DNA of 64,000 nt from Doryteuthis pealeii (taxonomy: Eukaryota; Mollusca; Cephalopoda; Myopsida; Loliginidae), in contig CM042145.1 in NCBI GenBank assembly GCA_023376005.1, positions 15,073,222-15,137,221 on the forward strand, written 5' to 3'. Below are positions 43,701-55,776 of this stretch, one piece after another. How positions within the stretch are numbered: position 1 is the first letter of the stretch; every line of letters starts with the position of its first letter. A program made the translations under genes and the position numbers. The notes under the pieces were generated by a model. It saw only the letters and a program-made list of their open reading frames with translations, did no database searches and was not told where the DNA came from.

Positions 43701-46700
43701 TGACTTGATAGGCTGCTGTTTCGATAACAGATTAGAACTTTGCTCAACAGGCAGTCTAGTCGGTGACAGGTTAGAACTAGGTGCAACCGAACGCTGAGTT
43801 GGTGAATGGTTAGAACTTGGCATAACTGGTCGGTGAATTGGTGACTGGTTAGTGCTCTGAACTAGAGGTGGTCTTGTTGGGGACAAAGTGGTGTCTGGCG
43901 ACCGAGTAGTACTTTGAACAAAGGGTTGCCGAGCTGGTGATTGGCTAGTACTTTGGAGAGTAGATTGCTTTGTAGGTGAATGACTCATCTCTGATTGAGT
44001 GGTAGATTTACTTGGTAATATAGATGAACCTTGTAAAATTGGGGATCTGCCTGATGATAAAGTCGACCCAGATTTTGAAGCCGAGATATCTGTAGGTGTG
44101 GACTCACCACTAATCTTTGGACATGACTGCAAGGAGTCTACACCAGAAGATTTAGATGGTGACATTGTTCCACCAGGTTGATAGGATGGCTTGGACGGTG
44201 ACATGCCCATGCCAGAAATGACAGGGGATCTGGACTGTGTAAGTGGAGATTTAGGTGAAGAAATGGGGGAATGTGTGGCTGTAGGCTTAGCACTAGAGCC
44301 CTGAATTACTGGAGACATGCCTGCTGCTGTTTGGATATTAAATGACTTAACTGGTGGGGAACCTACTGGCTGACAGACAGGAGAGTTAGCACTTACTACT
44401 GAAGGTGTGTGAGAGTGTGCAGACATACCTGAGATTGAAGAAATAGTATTGGTATTTGGTGACCGACTTCCAGCCATAAGAGATTTGGCTTGCTTTTCAG
44501 ATGGGAGTTCTTTTTGTGCCAAAGTATTAGCAGAAATAACTGGCTTCACAGTTGAAGTAGGTATAGCTGAAGGTGTGGTGCTCTTCACTGGTGAAGTAGA
44601 AGTCACCAAAACTGGTGGAATAACATTGGTGGACATCGACGGTTTAGTGGCGCCAGAAGATAGACCAGATGTTTGTAGAGATTCTCCAGAAACTGATTTA
44701 ACAGGGCTCTTTACAGTTTCAGAAATGGGTTGAGGACATTTTGTAAGATCAACAGGGGATTTTGACAAAATATTTGCATGATGTTCAGATTTCATTTGTG
44801 GACTCTTTGTTAAGTCAACACTACCAAATAATTTTACTGGGCTTTTTGATGCATCCATGGCCATATGAGACTTGACAGGACTTTTTGACATATCCATGGC
44901 CAAAGAGGACTTGATGGGGCTTTTTGACATATCCATGGCCAAAGGGGACCTGACGGGGCTTTTTGACATATCCATGGCCAAGGGTGACCTGACGGGGCTT
45001 TTTGACATATCCATAGCCAAAGGGGACCTGACGGGGCCTTTTGACATATCCATAGCCATATGAGACTTGACGGGGCCTTTTGACATATCCATGGCCAAGG
45101 GTGACCTGACAGGGCCTTTAGACATATCCATGGCCAAGGGAGACCTGACGGGACTTTTTGACATATCCATGGCCAAGGGTGACCTGACGGGACTTTTTGA
45201 CATATCCATGGCCAAGGTGACCTGACGGGACTTTTTGACATATCCATGGCCAAGGGTGACCTGACGGGACTTTTTGACATATCCATGGCCAAAGAGGACT
45301 TGACGGGGCTTTTGGGCATATCCATTGACATGGAAGATTTGACAGGGCTTTTCGACATATCCATTGACATGGAAGATTTGACAGGGCTTTTCGACATATC
45401 CATTGACATGGAAGATTTGACAGGGCTTTTCGACATATCCATTGACATGGAAGATTTGACAGGGCTTTTCGACACATCTATGGCCACAGGAGATTTAACT
45501 GGGCTTTTCGGGCTTTTCGACACATCTATGGCCACAGGAGATTTAACTGGGCTTTTCGACACGTCTATGGCCACAGGAGATTTAACTGGGCTTTTCGACA
45601 CGTCTATGGCCATAGGAGATTTGACAGGGCTTTTTGACACATCTATGGCCACTGGAGATTTAACTGGGTTTTTCGACACATCTATGGCCACAGGAGATTT
45701 GACAGGGCTTTTTGACACATCTATGGCCACTGGAGATTTGACAGGGTTTTTCGACACATCTATGGCCACTGGAGATTTAACTGGGCTTTTTGACACATCT
45801 ATGGCCACTGGAGATTTAACTGGGTTTTTCGACACATCTATGGCCACAGGAGATTTGACAGGGCTTTTTGACACATCTATGGCCACTGGAGATTTTACAG
45901 GGCTTTTTGACACATCTATGGCCACTGGAGATTTTACAGGGTTTTTCGACACATCTATGGCCACTGGAGATTTAACTGGGCTTTTCGACACATCTATGGC
46001 CACTGGAGATTTGACAAGACTTTTCACATCAGAAACAACCAGGGTAGATTTGACAGGGCTTTTTGAAACATCAGTAACCACCAATGGAGATTTGACGGGG
46101 CTTTTGGATATATCAGTACTCATGGGTGATTTGACAGGGCTTTTAGACGCATCAGTAACTCCCAGGGGAGATTTGACAGGACTTTTTGATACATCAATTC
46201 CCATGGTTGATTTAACAGGGCTTTTCGATAACTCCATGCCACTAGGTGATTTAACTGGAGAATTAGACAAACGAATTGTAACTGGTGGTACACCAGAACT
46301 TTTAGTCAAATCCATACCACCGGATTTCACAGAATCTTTTGACACAGCTGTGGTATCCATCGGCTTGAGAGGACTCCTGGTTGCATCTGGTTCATTTGTT
46401 TCCTTGGTGGGGCTCCGTGATGTGTTCACTTCACTGGAGGCTTTAGCTGGGCTTTGGGGCAAATTCTTGGCCTTGTCGGGGCTTTGGGACAAATCCATCC
46501 CGCAAGGTGACATAGCAGGACTTTTGGGCAAATCTGCTGGTTTCTTTGGTAGATCCAAACCACTTGGTGATTTTGAGTCCTTTGGTAAATTTGTTTCACT
46601 TGGTGCTTTTGTGGGACTTTTTGACAAATCTGTCTCTCCACTAATAGACTTAACAGGACTTTTGGACAACAGAATATTTTCACTGGCCGTTTTAACTGGG

Positions 46701-47975
46701 CTCTTTGACGATTCTACACTATCAGATGATTTGATTGGAGATTTGGATGTATCTACTTGTACTTTTGGTTCATCTATAACTTTGGAGGTTGTCAAAGAGA
46801 TTTTGCTTTTTTGTTCAATTTCTGATGGCAAGGATTCTTTTTTCTTTGGTGGGCTAGTTACAGTTGTACTTTGTGATGTCTGTTTTGTAGGACTTGTTTT
46901 TGGGGAGATTTTTTTAGCATCATTGTCTTCTTCTACATCAACATCCATCTCTGTTTCAGTTCTCGATTTGTCAGCTTCTGCCATTGCAGAAGGTTCGTCC
47001 GCTTTTTTACTCTGCGTTTTTGGATCAACAACAGACGTTTTCTTTGGAGAAACCGAGTCCTTTTTATCTTTAATTGGAGCTGATTCTGAAACTTTATCTT
47101 CATCTATATCCTCATCGACGTCATCGTCATCCAGTTTTCGTCGCCTTTTTCTGGAAGATGGTATAGTTTCTGGTGATTTTTCTACTTCAGTATTGCCCCG
47201 TTTACGAGGTTTGGTAGAGTCATCTTCCTTAGTCTTACTTTGCTCAGAAACATCCATAGTATCTTTAGCTTCTTCAATCTTCTTGCTTTGTGATTGGCCC
47301 CTTTTGGTCGGTGGAGTTTTTTTAGATTGTTTAGTATCCTTTTCATGTGGATCTTCTTCAGATTCATTTTCTTCCTCTGTTTGTTCCGTTCTCCTAGCCC
47401 TTGACGCTCTGCCTTCTGTTGCTGCTGTTTCAACACATGGTTCCTCTTCTGCTTTCTTCACCTGGCCCCGACTTCTGGATCTCATAGGTCTTGCTGCCGC
47501 TTGTTGCTCTTTCACCACCTCCTCCTCCTCCTCTGTGGGTTTAGATTCCTCAGACTGTCGAGAAGCAGCTCTACGACTTCTGGATGTTCGTCCACCACCT
47601 CCATCATCAGTTTTTTCAGGCTCCTGTTTCTTGGGAGATTTCTTCTTCGAAGGTTTACCTTTTGTTTGTTCTTCAATTTCCTCCTCCTCCTCTTCACTTT
47701 CCTCCTTGACTTGAGCTCTGCTTCTTCGGGCAGGTGTAACTCGTTCTTTCTTTGCCTCAGGAGTCTTAGCTACAGTTTTTTGAGTTCTTGATCGACTTCT
47801 ACGTTCGGAGGGTTTAGGTTCTTCTTCTTCTTCAACATCTTCCTCCTCCTCTTCTCTTCCTCCTCCTCCTCACTCTCCTCCTCTACTTTCTTTTGCTGTC
47901 TACTTCTTGAGCGAGATTTACTGACTGCAGGAGTTTTGGGTGTTGCTGCACCTTTCTTTGTTTTCTTAGACTCTT
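40706..47975 (-). CDS. SPVK-EEP nuclease gene, giant coding exon 3 (three frame breaks)
   Basis: The exon has acceptor TTTTTTTTCTATTTTAG and donor GTAAGT, and carries ~2,420 of the ~2,770 residues. Order: Glu-rich and RSRSR-type stretches; nuclear localisation signals (SSRKRRRKLDDDD near 47,130); Asp/Glu-rich and many KSP sites; the 13-residue SPVK array (44,870-46,060); a long Ser/Pro/Thr region with repeated PKPQVTHM-like motifs; SKKRKFDSEQTEE and DAKKVRVSS (second signal, ~41,400); then the EEP start FSVVTYNILADC and DADIVCLQEVEPEYY with the catalytic Asn and Glu. One base appears lost at about 47,856, at 45,215 (AAGGTGACC where sister units have AAGGGTGACC) and at about 43,175. Together they equal one codon, and the frame is open elsewhere, so sequence error is likelier than decay. 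Human counterparts of the nuclease lack such a head, as far as I know. Confidence 0.8.
44870..46060 (-). repeat. Coding tandem repeat, 39 bp unit (13 residues), ~30 copies
   Basis: The unit is S-P-V-K-S-P-x-A-(I/M)-D-(V/M)-S-K. There are three sub-arrays in protein order: IDVSK type (about 46,000-45,470), SMSMDMSK type (about 45,470-45,315, four units) and LAMDMSK type (about 45,300-44,870). In the first, units with KSP alternate with KNP over much of its length. S-P-x-K matches the cyclin-dependent kinase consensus and also the histone H1-type DNA-binding SPxK motif. Which applies is an inference. Confidence 0.9.
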
Positions 47976-49194
47976 CTAAAATAGAAAAAAAAATGTGTGC
48001 AAGATCTAAACTCAATAATGAAATTAAAAGTAAATATACAATAGTTCTAAAGAACTGGAACTGCTTTAAAATGAAAAGCTACATTTGAAATGGTTTTACT
48101 GAACACAAAATTAGAGTAGCAAAAGCAAATACTAGTAAAAGAAACTTAAATGTTATTTTATTGTGTGGTTTCTCACTTTCATGACTAAGTATCATGTATT
48201 TATCTAAATTAAAATACATGAAAATTATAGTTATCCAACTGAATAAAAGAGAAAACATTTTAGGTTTTATCCTACTCTATGAGCCAGTATTTGAGCATTT
48301 TTATGATTTAATAAAAATGTTTTTATAATAGTTGTGTGTGTGTATGTATATATATATATATATATATATTACACACACAAGTAAAATAGAGTAGTGGCCT
48401 ATTATTGGTATCAGCCAGACAGCAAGGGAGTCTATCTCCTTTTCATTAGTGTTAGACCAGTGAGATTTTTGCATCTATATTGTTTCAAGAAGTAGGCCAC
48501 ATGAGACATGGCACATCATCACAGACCATACTACTAAAAACATTCAAGATAATTTTCACTACAGAAAACAATGTGTAAGTATCTGCCTTAGAAATAGGAA
48601 AAAGTTGAGTAAAAAAAAAAAAAAAAAAAAAAATAAAATCTTTCCTATAAAAAGAAATAAAAAATTGAAGTCTTCACATATCACTGATGTGATTAATACA
48701 TGTTACTGCTTGAACTGCTTTAACATAAGTAACTACATTTACAGAATAAATAAAAGATGAAAATAAATACTTAAAATAAATTAAAAAAGATAAAACGCAA
48801 TTAATTCAATGACTAGCATTCATGTAATAAAGATAGAATTGAATATATTTTCATAATTAGTGAATCAATTTTATTTTACTATTTTCTCAAATTACAGGTG
48901 CATATTTAAAAATCGGACAAAATTTCACTTGTAATCTAAATTGAAAAGTATCATTTATATAAAAAATACATAAAAATGTACATAAAAGTAATAAAATTGA
49001 TTTCTAATTTATTCTTAGACTATAGGAAAAAAATTCATTTTCTTCACAAAATTAGGCGGACCATTGAGAAAGCACAATGGGGTGCGGTTTCCCCCAATTG
49101 TATAAATGATCCTTTATCTTACAAAACGTTTTTGGGTTGAAATTTATTTAATAGGCTTAGAAATATTTCAGGAATATTAATTGAGCATACATAC
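47976..49194 (-). other. Intron 2 of the nuclease gene
   Basis: It contains (TG)n/(TA)n at 48,330-48,372, a fragment of the family C tRNA-SINE body (48,385-48,490, GGTATCAGCCAGACAGCAAG in minus sense) and a ~24 bp A run at 48,610-48,633. Confidence 0.7.
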
Positions 49195-49292
49195 CTGCAG
49201 CTTTTTTCGCTGCTGCTGCTGCAGCACGGCTTGATTGCTGTGCTTGTTTAGGTGTTTCATCTTTTTCAGTTTTAGTGCTTTTACTTGTAGCT
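49195..49292 (-). CDS. SPVK-EEP nuclease gene, coding exon 2
   Basis: The exon has 98 bases, with acceptor TTTCTTACAG and donor GTATGT. It encodes ATSKSTKTEKDETPKQAQQS followed by SRAAAAAAKKAA. It takes one base of the split Arg codon from exon 1 and gives one base of a Glu codon to exon 3. It is low-complexity and basic, with no fold expected. Confidence 0.8.
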
Positions 49293-52200
49293 CTGTAAGA
49301 AAGTAATTCATAAGTTGAAACGGGATTTTCAAAAAAACAATAACAAAAAATTAAAAATGTTTAGGTGTTTATTTTTGTGCTCATTTTTTTACAAATCATA
49401 TCTTAAATACAATATGTCTCTTACTCATTCCCTTACTTTACATTTATCACCTTTGCCATCTATCATTCTTAGCCGAGATGGAATCAACAATGAATGGATC
49501 TCCAAGTGGAGTCATCACTTGTTGTGGCAGGTATTTATCCAACCTGTTCATCACAGGTAGGATGTGATACAAGGTCGCAAGTATGGGACATTTAGCAAGG
49601 TTAAAACTCACTACTCAATTTATCTGTGAGACTAGCTTGCTAACCATTTTACACCATGATGGGACACTTTATCATTTATTGTGGTAGCCAAGACCTGGAC
49701 TTCAATATCACAGAATCCCTAGATTTGACAACTTACAGTCTCTCCTGCTGGTTAGATGATTGTGGTTACCAGAGGTTTAAGGGGAGACAACTTCACTTTG
49801 TAGATCTTAGAATTTCATGCTGTCTCCAATTTATATGCATTTTTTTTTTAGTTCATAAGCTGAAAATAAAAACGCTTAAGTTTGATTGTTTTGTTTTTGT
49901 TGTTTATCATAAAAGAAAGCATCCATATTTCCCTACCAAACAAAAGAATAATTGTTTGAAAGGGCCTTAACTATTGTAAGGTAGATTGGAGCACTAGATT
50001 TGGTCTATCTTATTTCATGCCAACCATAAAATAAACAAGGCTATGGAAGATTGTACTTATGGGGAGGGGATTAAATCTACTTTCCTACTCAGCAAGTGCA
50101 TAAACTTCAATGCAATCTTTATTGATCAATGAAAATACTTAATATCCCACTAATACAAGTTAATATAGGAATCAAATTAATCAATACAATCATTATATAA
50201 CTGTTTTTACATATTTTGTTAAAATTCACTTAAAGTAACCTGTGATATAATCATAGATGTTCTTAAACTCAGCTCTTATTTTAATTCACTTTTAGTTAAT
50301 ATAAATTCTTGTATCTTAAATTCAAAATTTTTATAATAATCTGTTTTTTCCTATTCACAAACATAAGTTTATTTAAAGTAAGATATTTTTTTTAAATATT
50401 AAACTATTTCCTATTTTAAATGGATCTGCTGTACCAAATGTTTTAATTTGAAAATTTCCAAGTGAAATTTCATAAAGGATCAAATATTTTCATAATCATT
50501 ACAGAAAAGTCAAATTAAACTTGAAAACAGAATGGTTTCCCAATTTAAACATATTTTTAATTTTTTTAGTTCATTCTTATCCAAAAAGTAATTTCTGAAT
50601 TGACATGATACATATACTTCATATCAAATCACAATATTAAAATCTACATTTGACATTTAACTCTGCCTACCAAATTTCCCCCACGGCTGTACCAAATTTC
50701 CCTGGTATTTTTTACTTGTATGATGGTATATTTCAAAGTTCACTATTCACCTCAGAATTCATTCCATTTAATAAAAGATGGCAGGGGTGTTCACGGTGAT
50801 TTTTCAGTGAAAACAAGTGACCCAGGTGAGTGCCGCTGCCAGTGGCTTATAGTAGGGTCACAGTGGTGAGAGAGCCACTGTGAGCGGTTTAAAGTAGGCA
50901 AAGAATTAAGAAAAGCTAATATGAACTATGAACATTCCAAATAGAAATTAAAAGCATAACATTCTTTTAATAACTGTGCATGAATCATTTCAAGAGTAAT
51001 AGAGCTGCTTAAATAGTTACTAGTTGTGGCACAAGGCTAAGAGTATGGGAAAACTAGAGTTATCTGCTAGCCTAGAACAATAACCATTACATTATCTCTT
51101 AACATCCTATACCGCCTCATTCCACTCGGCCGGAAGTCACATTCATTTCCCAATCTGCCCCAAATGATAGCCTTTGTTTAAATGTAATATTAAACATTTT
51201 AAAATCTTTGATCTAAGGGAAATAAGATGTAACTTTAAATGAAAAGGCCATTTCTAGCCATTTTTTGATAAATCTTTATAGGAATGGGGCTCTGGACTTA
51301 AAATTCTTAACAGGATGCTTTATACAAAGCACACAAATCTGTTCAAATAAATGAATCTGATATATCAATAATTCTAACATGATAGCATTTACAACTAATT
51401 TCAAGACACATAAATAGATAAAGTATTACCTAATAAAGTTACTCTGGTTAGAGTTGGGGTCTCAAATAAGCAGCCTGCAAAGTACTTATCTAATTCTTAC
51501 AATGGAACCATTTTCTTAAACTTCAGCATTTTATTAGAAATGTATTTCTCTATTTTATCTTTATTCATATTCAACATTTTATACTAGTAAATACATGTGG
51601 CGCAAAATATTAGCTGTACTGCAGTTTAGCACTTAAACTGATGAAAATTCCAGAACCCCCCCACCTCCACTTATAGCTCTTTGCAACTCTTCTCCAAGAC
51701 AAGTCTTTTCCTGGGTTAGATGTTTGGGATGTCACAAAAGCTTTTTACTTTCAAGTAGAGCAATTAACCATTTGGAATAAACTTAAACATTACAATCATA
51801 CAAAATATTACATTTTTTCATGCACTGAGTAAAAATAGATTGAAAAAATATCAAATAAAAATTATTAAAATAGATAAAAATGGCCAACTAACCAAAGTCA
51901 ACAACATTAGGGTATTGACCATCTTTTAATGAAAGTTAAATGCAGTTCCTACTAAAAATGCATCCTGTAAATTCATTGCCAGTAGATTATTCGTGGTTAA
52001 ATTCAAAATTTAATCTACTTTTAAGAATTTGATGAAGGGTGAAGAAAACCCTATACAAGACCAAATAATCTGATAAAATGAATTTTCCAGCGATGAATTT
52101 ATCACAAATTTACATAGAATCCTACTAAAATGCATTTTTCTAAGATTGAAAAATAATAAATTCATGCAACTTTTAAAATTGTCATCTTATCAATTACCTT

Positions 52201-53194
52201 GCCCTCATCAATCTTGATACAATATCATTAAGAATTTTATAATTCATAGTATAGTAGATTATGCAGGTGATAAAAGGTGTTACGTTCCAGGATTTAAGAC
52301 AACTTTTTTACCTATTAATCCGTGACAAATTGCTACAGCTAGATATAGTCCAGGTTAAAAGCACTTTTTACCTGGCCTAATAACATTTGAAAACAGTTAA
52401 ATGACCGATTGTAAAAATGATACCTAGATGATGCTCTCTTCACTTCTATCAGTTGAAATAAATTTATGCAATTTAAAAATTTACTCTTTAATTAAAAAGA
52501 GTTTCATTTCATAGTTCATGTCTATAAAAAGCATCTCCCCTGAAACAATTTAAAAGTATCTCCAAGGAAATTTCTCAAAATCCTAAATAAGATCGATTCA
52601 GATTAAGTTTTTTAAAAGAAATGAACAATATATACACTACTTTATAACAGTGATTCTCAAATGGAAGTCACTTGGATTCCAAGAGAGACATACAAATGTA
52701 AAACCACAAAAATAATAATATATTAAATTTCATTTATTTTATGACATTCGATTCTTTCAAAATATTTTAAAACTGCTTTCAATCTATTATAATTTAAATC
52801 TGAAAATCTATGAAATAGCAGGTGGTCACTACTAGAATAGGATCAGTCTTAATTAGTGATCTACCTCCACACATTTTGTAAAAAAATGTAATGTGTGAAA
52901 ATAAACATTTCTTCTAAGGGCAGGCATTTTAATTAGAAAGTCATGAGTATAAAAAGATGAAAATTAGGGAAGAATTAAGGAAATAGATTCAAGTTGAGGA
53001 AGGTGAGATGACCAAGAATTGTTGCCTGGTAGATTAAAGTAAATTTAAATGCATAAGCCATTAGATTCCAATTGGCAAAAATGAATACAAACTGAACTAA
53101 AGATTAATAGAACATTTCACTAGTAAAATTATCCTTTTAAAAAAAAGTGTCAATTTGTATAGAGAACAAAATGCATTTTCAATGTAATTAATTC
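49293..53194 (-). other. Intron 1 (between coding exons 1 and 2), left part
   Basis: Mostly AT-rich unique DNA. A degraded SINE-like stretch lies near 49,540-49,670 and another near 51,010-51,090. ACAGTGATTCTCAAATGGAA at about 52,647 looks like one end of an hAT-type element without a visible partner. Confidence 0.5.
51095..51319. mobile_element. MITE with CTCTTAACATCCT ends, copy 2
   Basis: CTCTTAACATCCTATACCGC at the left and TTCTTAACAGGATGCTT at the right. The interior GCCTTTGTTTAAATGTAATA and GAAAAGGCCATTTCTAGCCA matches 5,849-6,110. Confidence 0.65.
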
Positions 53195-53736
53195 GAATAG
53201 GCTATTTAGCCGGTTCTAAAAACTACCATCATTGCATTTACATTTAACGTCTTTCCTTATAAAAAGGTAATGTAAACAACTTTTTACACGCTTTGTGTTT
53301 GGAACGAAAAAAATATTACGTTTTCATAAATATCAACAAGAATTCATTGTTAGGGTTACAATTTTGTGTTTTAACAATTGATAGTGGAAAATGCCATTTT
53401 TTCACTTTGGAAAAAATTAATTATAGTCAAATTTACCTTTATCATTTATTTTTATTTTTTTTATATTCACGTTCGATCACCAAGTCATTAACGGTATCTA
53501 TATTTTTCATTTAGAAGAATTTTTTGTATCTTTATCCTTTACAAAATATAAATGAATATAAATAAACTTTTATGTTAAATCTGTTATTTTTAACATTACT
53601 TGCATTCATGATAAAAAAAATATTTACAGCAACAGTAAAATAAGCATAAATGGTGTGTCTATTTTATGAGGACCGACTAAATATGCCTAAAATCAGGATT
53701 ATCTATTTGACCGGAACCGGCTAAGTAGCCTCTTCC
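53195..53736. mobile_element. MITE with GGCTATTTAGCCGGTTC ends, copy 2
   Basis: The left GAATAGGCTATTTAGCCGGT is inverted at the right (CCGGAACCGGCTAAGTAGCC). The interior matches the copy at 8,167-9,190. It lies ~110 bp from the donor site of coding exon 1. Confidence 0.75.
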
Positions 53737-53843
53737 GAAATTAATTTAAAAACGGTTTAATCATAGCATTATTTTCCGGTGAAAGGAAAGAAAGACAAGT
53801 CTTGAAGCAACAAGTGACATGCCAATCGGCAGAGGTGGCTTAC

Positions 53844-54010
53844 CTTCTTTTCGGTGATGGACTCGCAACACGTGTCTTTGGAGTGGTTTGCTTAGCAGAA
53901 CTTCGACTACGAGATTCACGAATGATGGGACTTGGGGAAGCAGAAGCCTTCACGGCAGCACGAGGGCTGCGTCGTGGGGCCGGACTAGATTCTTCACCTC
54001 GGCGGGGCAT
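53844..54010 (-). CDS. SPVK-EEP nuclease gene, coding exon 1 (start codon)
   Basis: ATG at 54,010 opens MPRRGEESSPAPRRSPRAAV. IIRESRSRSSAKQTTPKTRV follows, ending at AG before GTAAGC. The exon is Arg/Ser/Pro-rich. The 5' UTR continues to 54,034, where TTTTGTTTTTTCAG marks an acceptor, so at least one non-coding exon lies upstream. Together the eight coding exons give about 2,772 residues if three single bases are missing from exon 3. With its basic head and localisation signals the protein is likely nuclear. A role in RNA 3'-end or nucleic-acid processing is inferred from the EEP domain only. Confidence 0.85.
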
Positions 54011-54034
54011 ATTATAATTCCAGTGTTAACGATT

Positions 54035-55742
54035 CTGAAAAAACAAAAAAAGAGAATTAAAAAAAAAAGAAAGTGGATTAGTTACCCAAGTGATTAACTC
54101 TCTATAATAAAAGATTTAGATGTTTAAACCCACCCCCATTTGATTTAAAAGGACAAAAAAAAAAGAGCAAATTGTGATAAAAGTGTTAATCTATCAGTGA
54201 CTTTAGTCCTTTAACCGCTCGCAACAGTGGTTTACAAAGTGCCCAATAGTTATGGCCCTGTGCCAAACTAGGCTTAGTAAATGACAACTTTTGCTAGAAT
54301 GAGTAATGTGTGCCTAGGATCAAAGTGTCTATCTATCTTATCTATTGATATTTATAATGACAAAAAAAAAATAATCACGTTTTTTTTTTTTACTTAATTA
54401 GTATCTTATAGTTTTTAAGTTTTAAAATAGTTGTGGTATTTCCACTGTACTCAGCTGATCCAAGGCCGATCTTACGCTAATCAATCATTTTTTACGGGGT
54501 AACTCTCGTATACTGAAATAAAAGGTTAAAATGCAATACAAAGTATACAAAAAGACCTTTCCAAAAATTCGGGATACATTATTTTGCATAATTATTTTGA
54601 AATTTGATAAATTAAAATCTAAACAAAGAACTGTTATTGACTGCACGTCTTTTTCTCTTTCTTTTAGATAAAGAAAATTATACGATGACAATGATTATCA
54701 AGAAAATTTCGATGCTAGGACAAAATAAAGTACCGAATAAAAAGAAAGGACGTGGGTTTTTCTGCTTTAGTTTTTGTTTGTTTTTCATACAAAAATTAAA
54801 GTAATACTTAAAAAGCACTGAATAAATAGAAAAGGAATAATTTTTGCGTTGTTTTTCCTCTCACAGAACAAAAATAAGAGTAAGTGACCATAAAATACTA
54901 AGAAAAGGAATAGTTAAAGAAAAAATGTTTTTATTCTCCACGTAAAATAAAAAGGTAAAAAGAAAGAAAAAAAAACGTTAGATTATCAGATTTAAACTTA
55001 ATGTCGACGATCGTTGGATTTACTGAGAATAGTTTAGGAGTGTTTTTATATATATGTGTGTGTGTGACAACCTGGTGGAGTCAATGTGACCCAGCATCAT
55101 TCAGTTCAGTTGAAAAGAAAAAGGGAAAATGACGATTCTTTTACACACGCTATAAAATGTGGTTTCTCTCCTTTTAAATGCTTAGCACGCACACAAACGG
55201 ACATTCTTTGCATTTAAGAAATATTGTCATTTTTGCTAACACGTGGGTTAGTTAATAAAAAAAAGATTTAATTTCGCCATATGTGTATAACTATTAGTTA
55301 TAAATAGTTACGATTCATTCATAAATATTTCTTCATCACCATAACGAGATTTGTATTGAATTCGAAGCGTTGATGGCATTTTCGATTTGAATTTAAATCC
55401 AGTAAAACACTCATCTCACAATAAAAAGAAAGAAAAAGAAAAAAAGGTATTCAACAAAAATGTTAATTATAGGTACTAGGTACAAAACTGCCTACCCGAT
55501 TAAACATGTACAAATAGTTTTTTTGGGGGGGGCATAAGATTTTTAACAATTAAAATTGAACAAGTTCAAATTTGTAGATTATCTACACAAGGTTTGGGAT
55601 TATACGCTAAAAATAGATAAAATTGTTTTTGTTTGGGTTTTTTTAGGTTTTTTTATTATTATTTAAATAATTTGCTACTAAATATAAATAAATCTGGGTG
55701 TAAAGTTTAGTGAAACTACTGGAAGTAAGATTTTCGAGCTTT

Positions 55743-55776
<34 letters not shown>

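Noticed and set aside
45246..47714. 822-codon open frame on the plus strand across the SPVK region
   Set aside because: It is the antisense of the repeat-coding exon. It stays open because the 39 bp unit lacks stops in that register; its translation is the periodic mirror of the repeat and has no start context or splice support.
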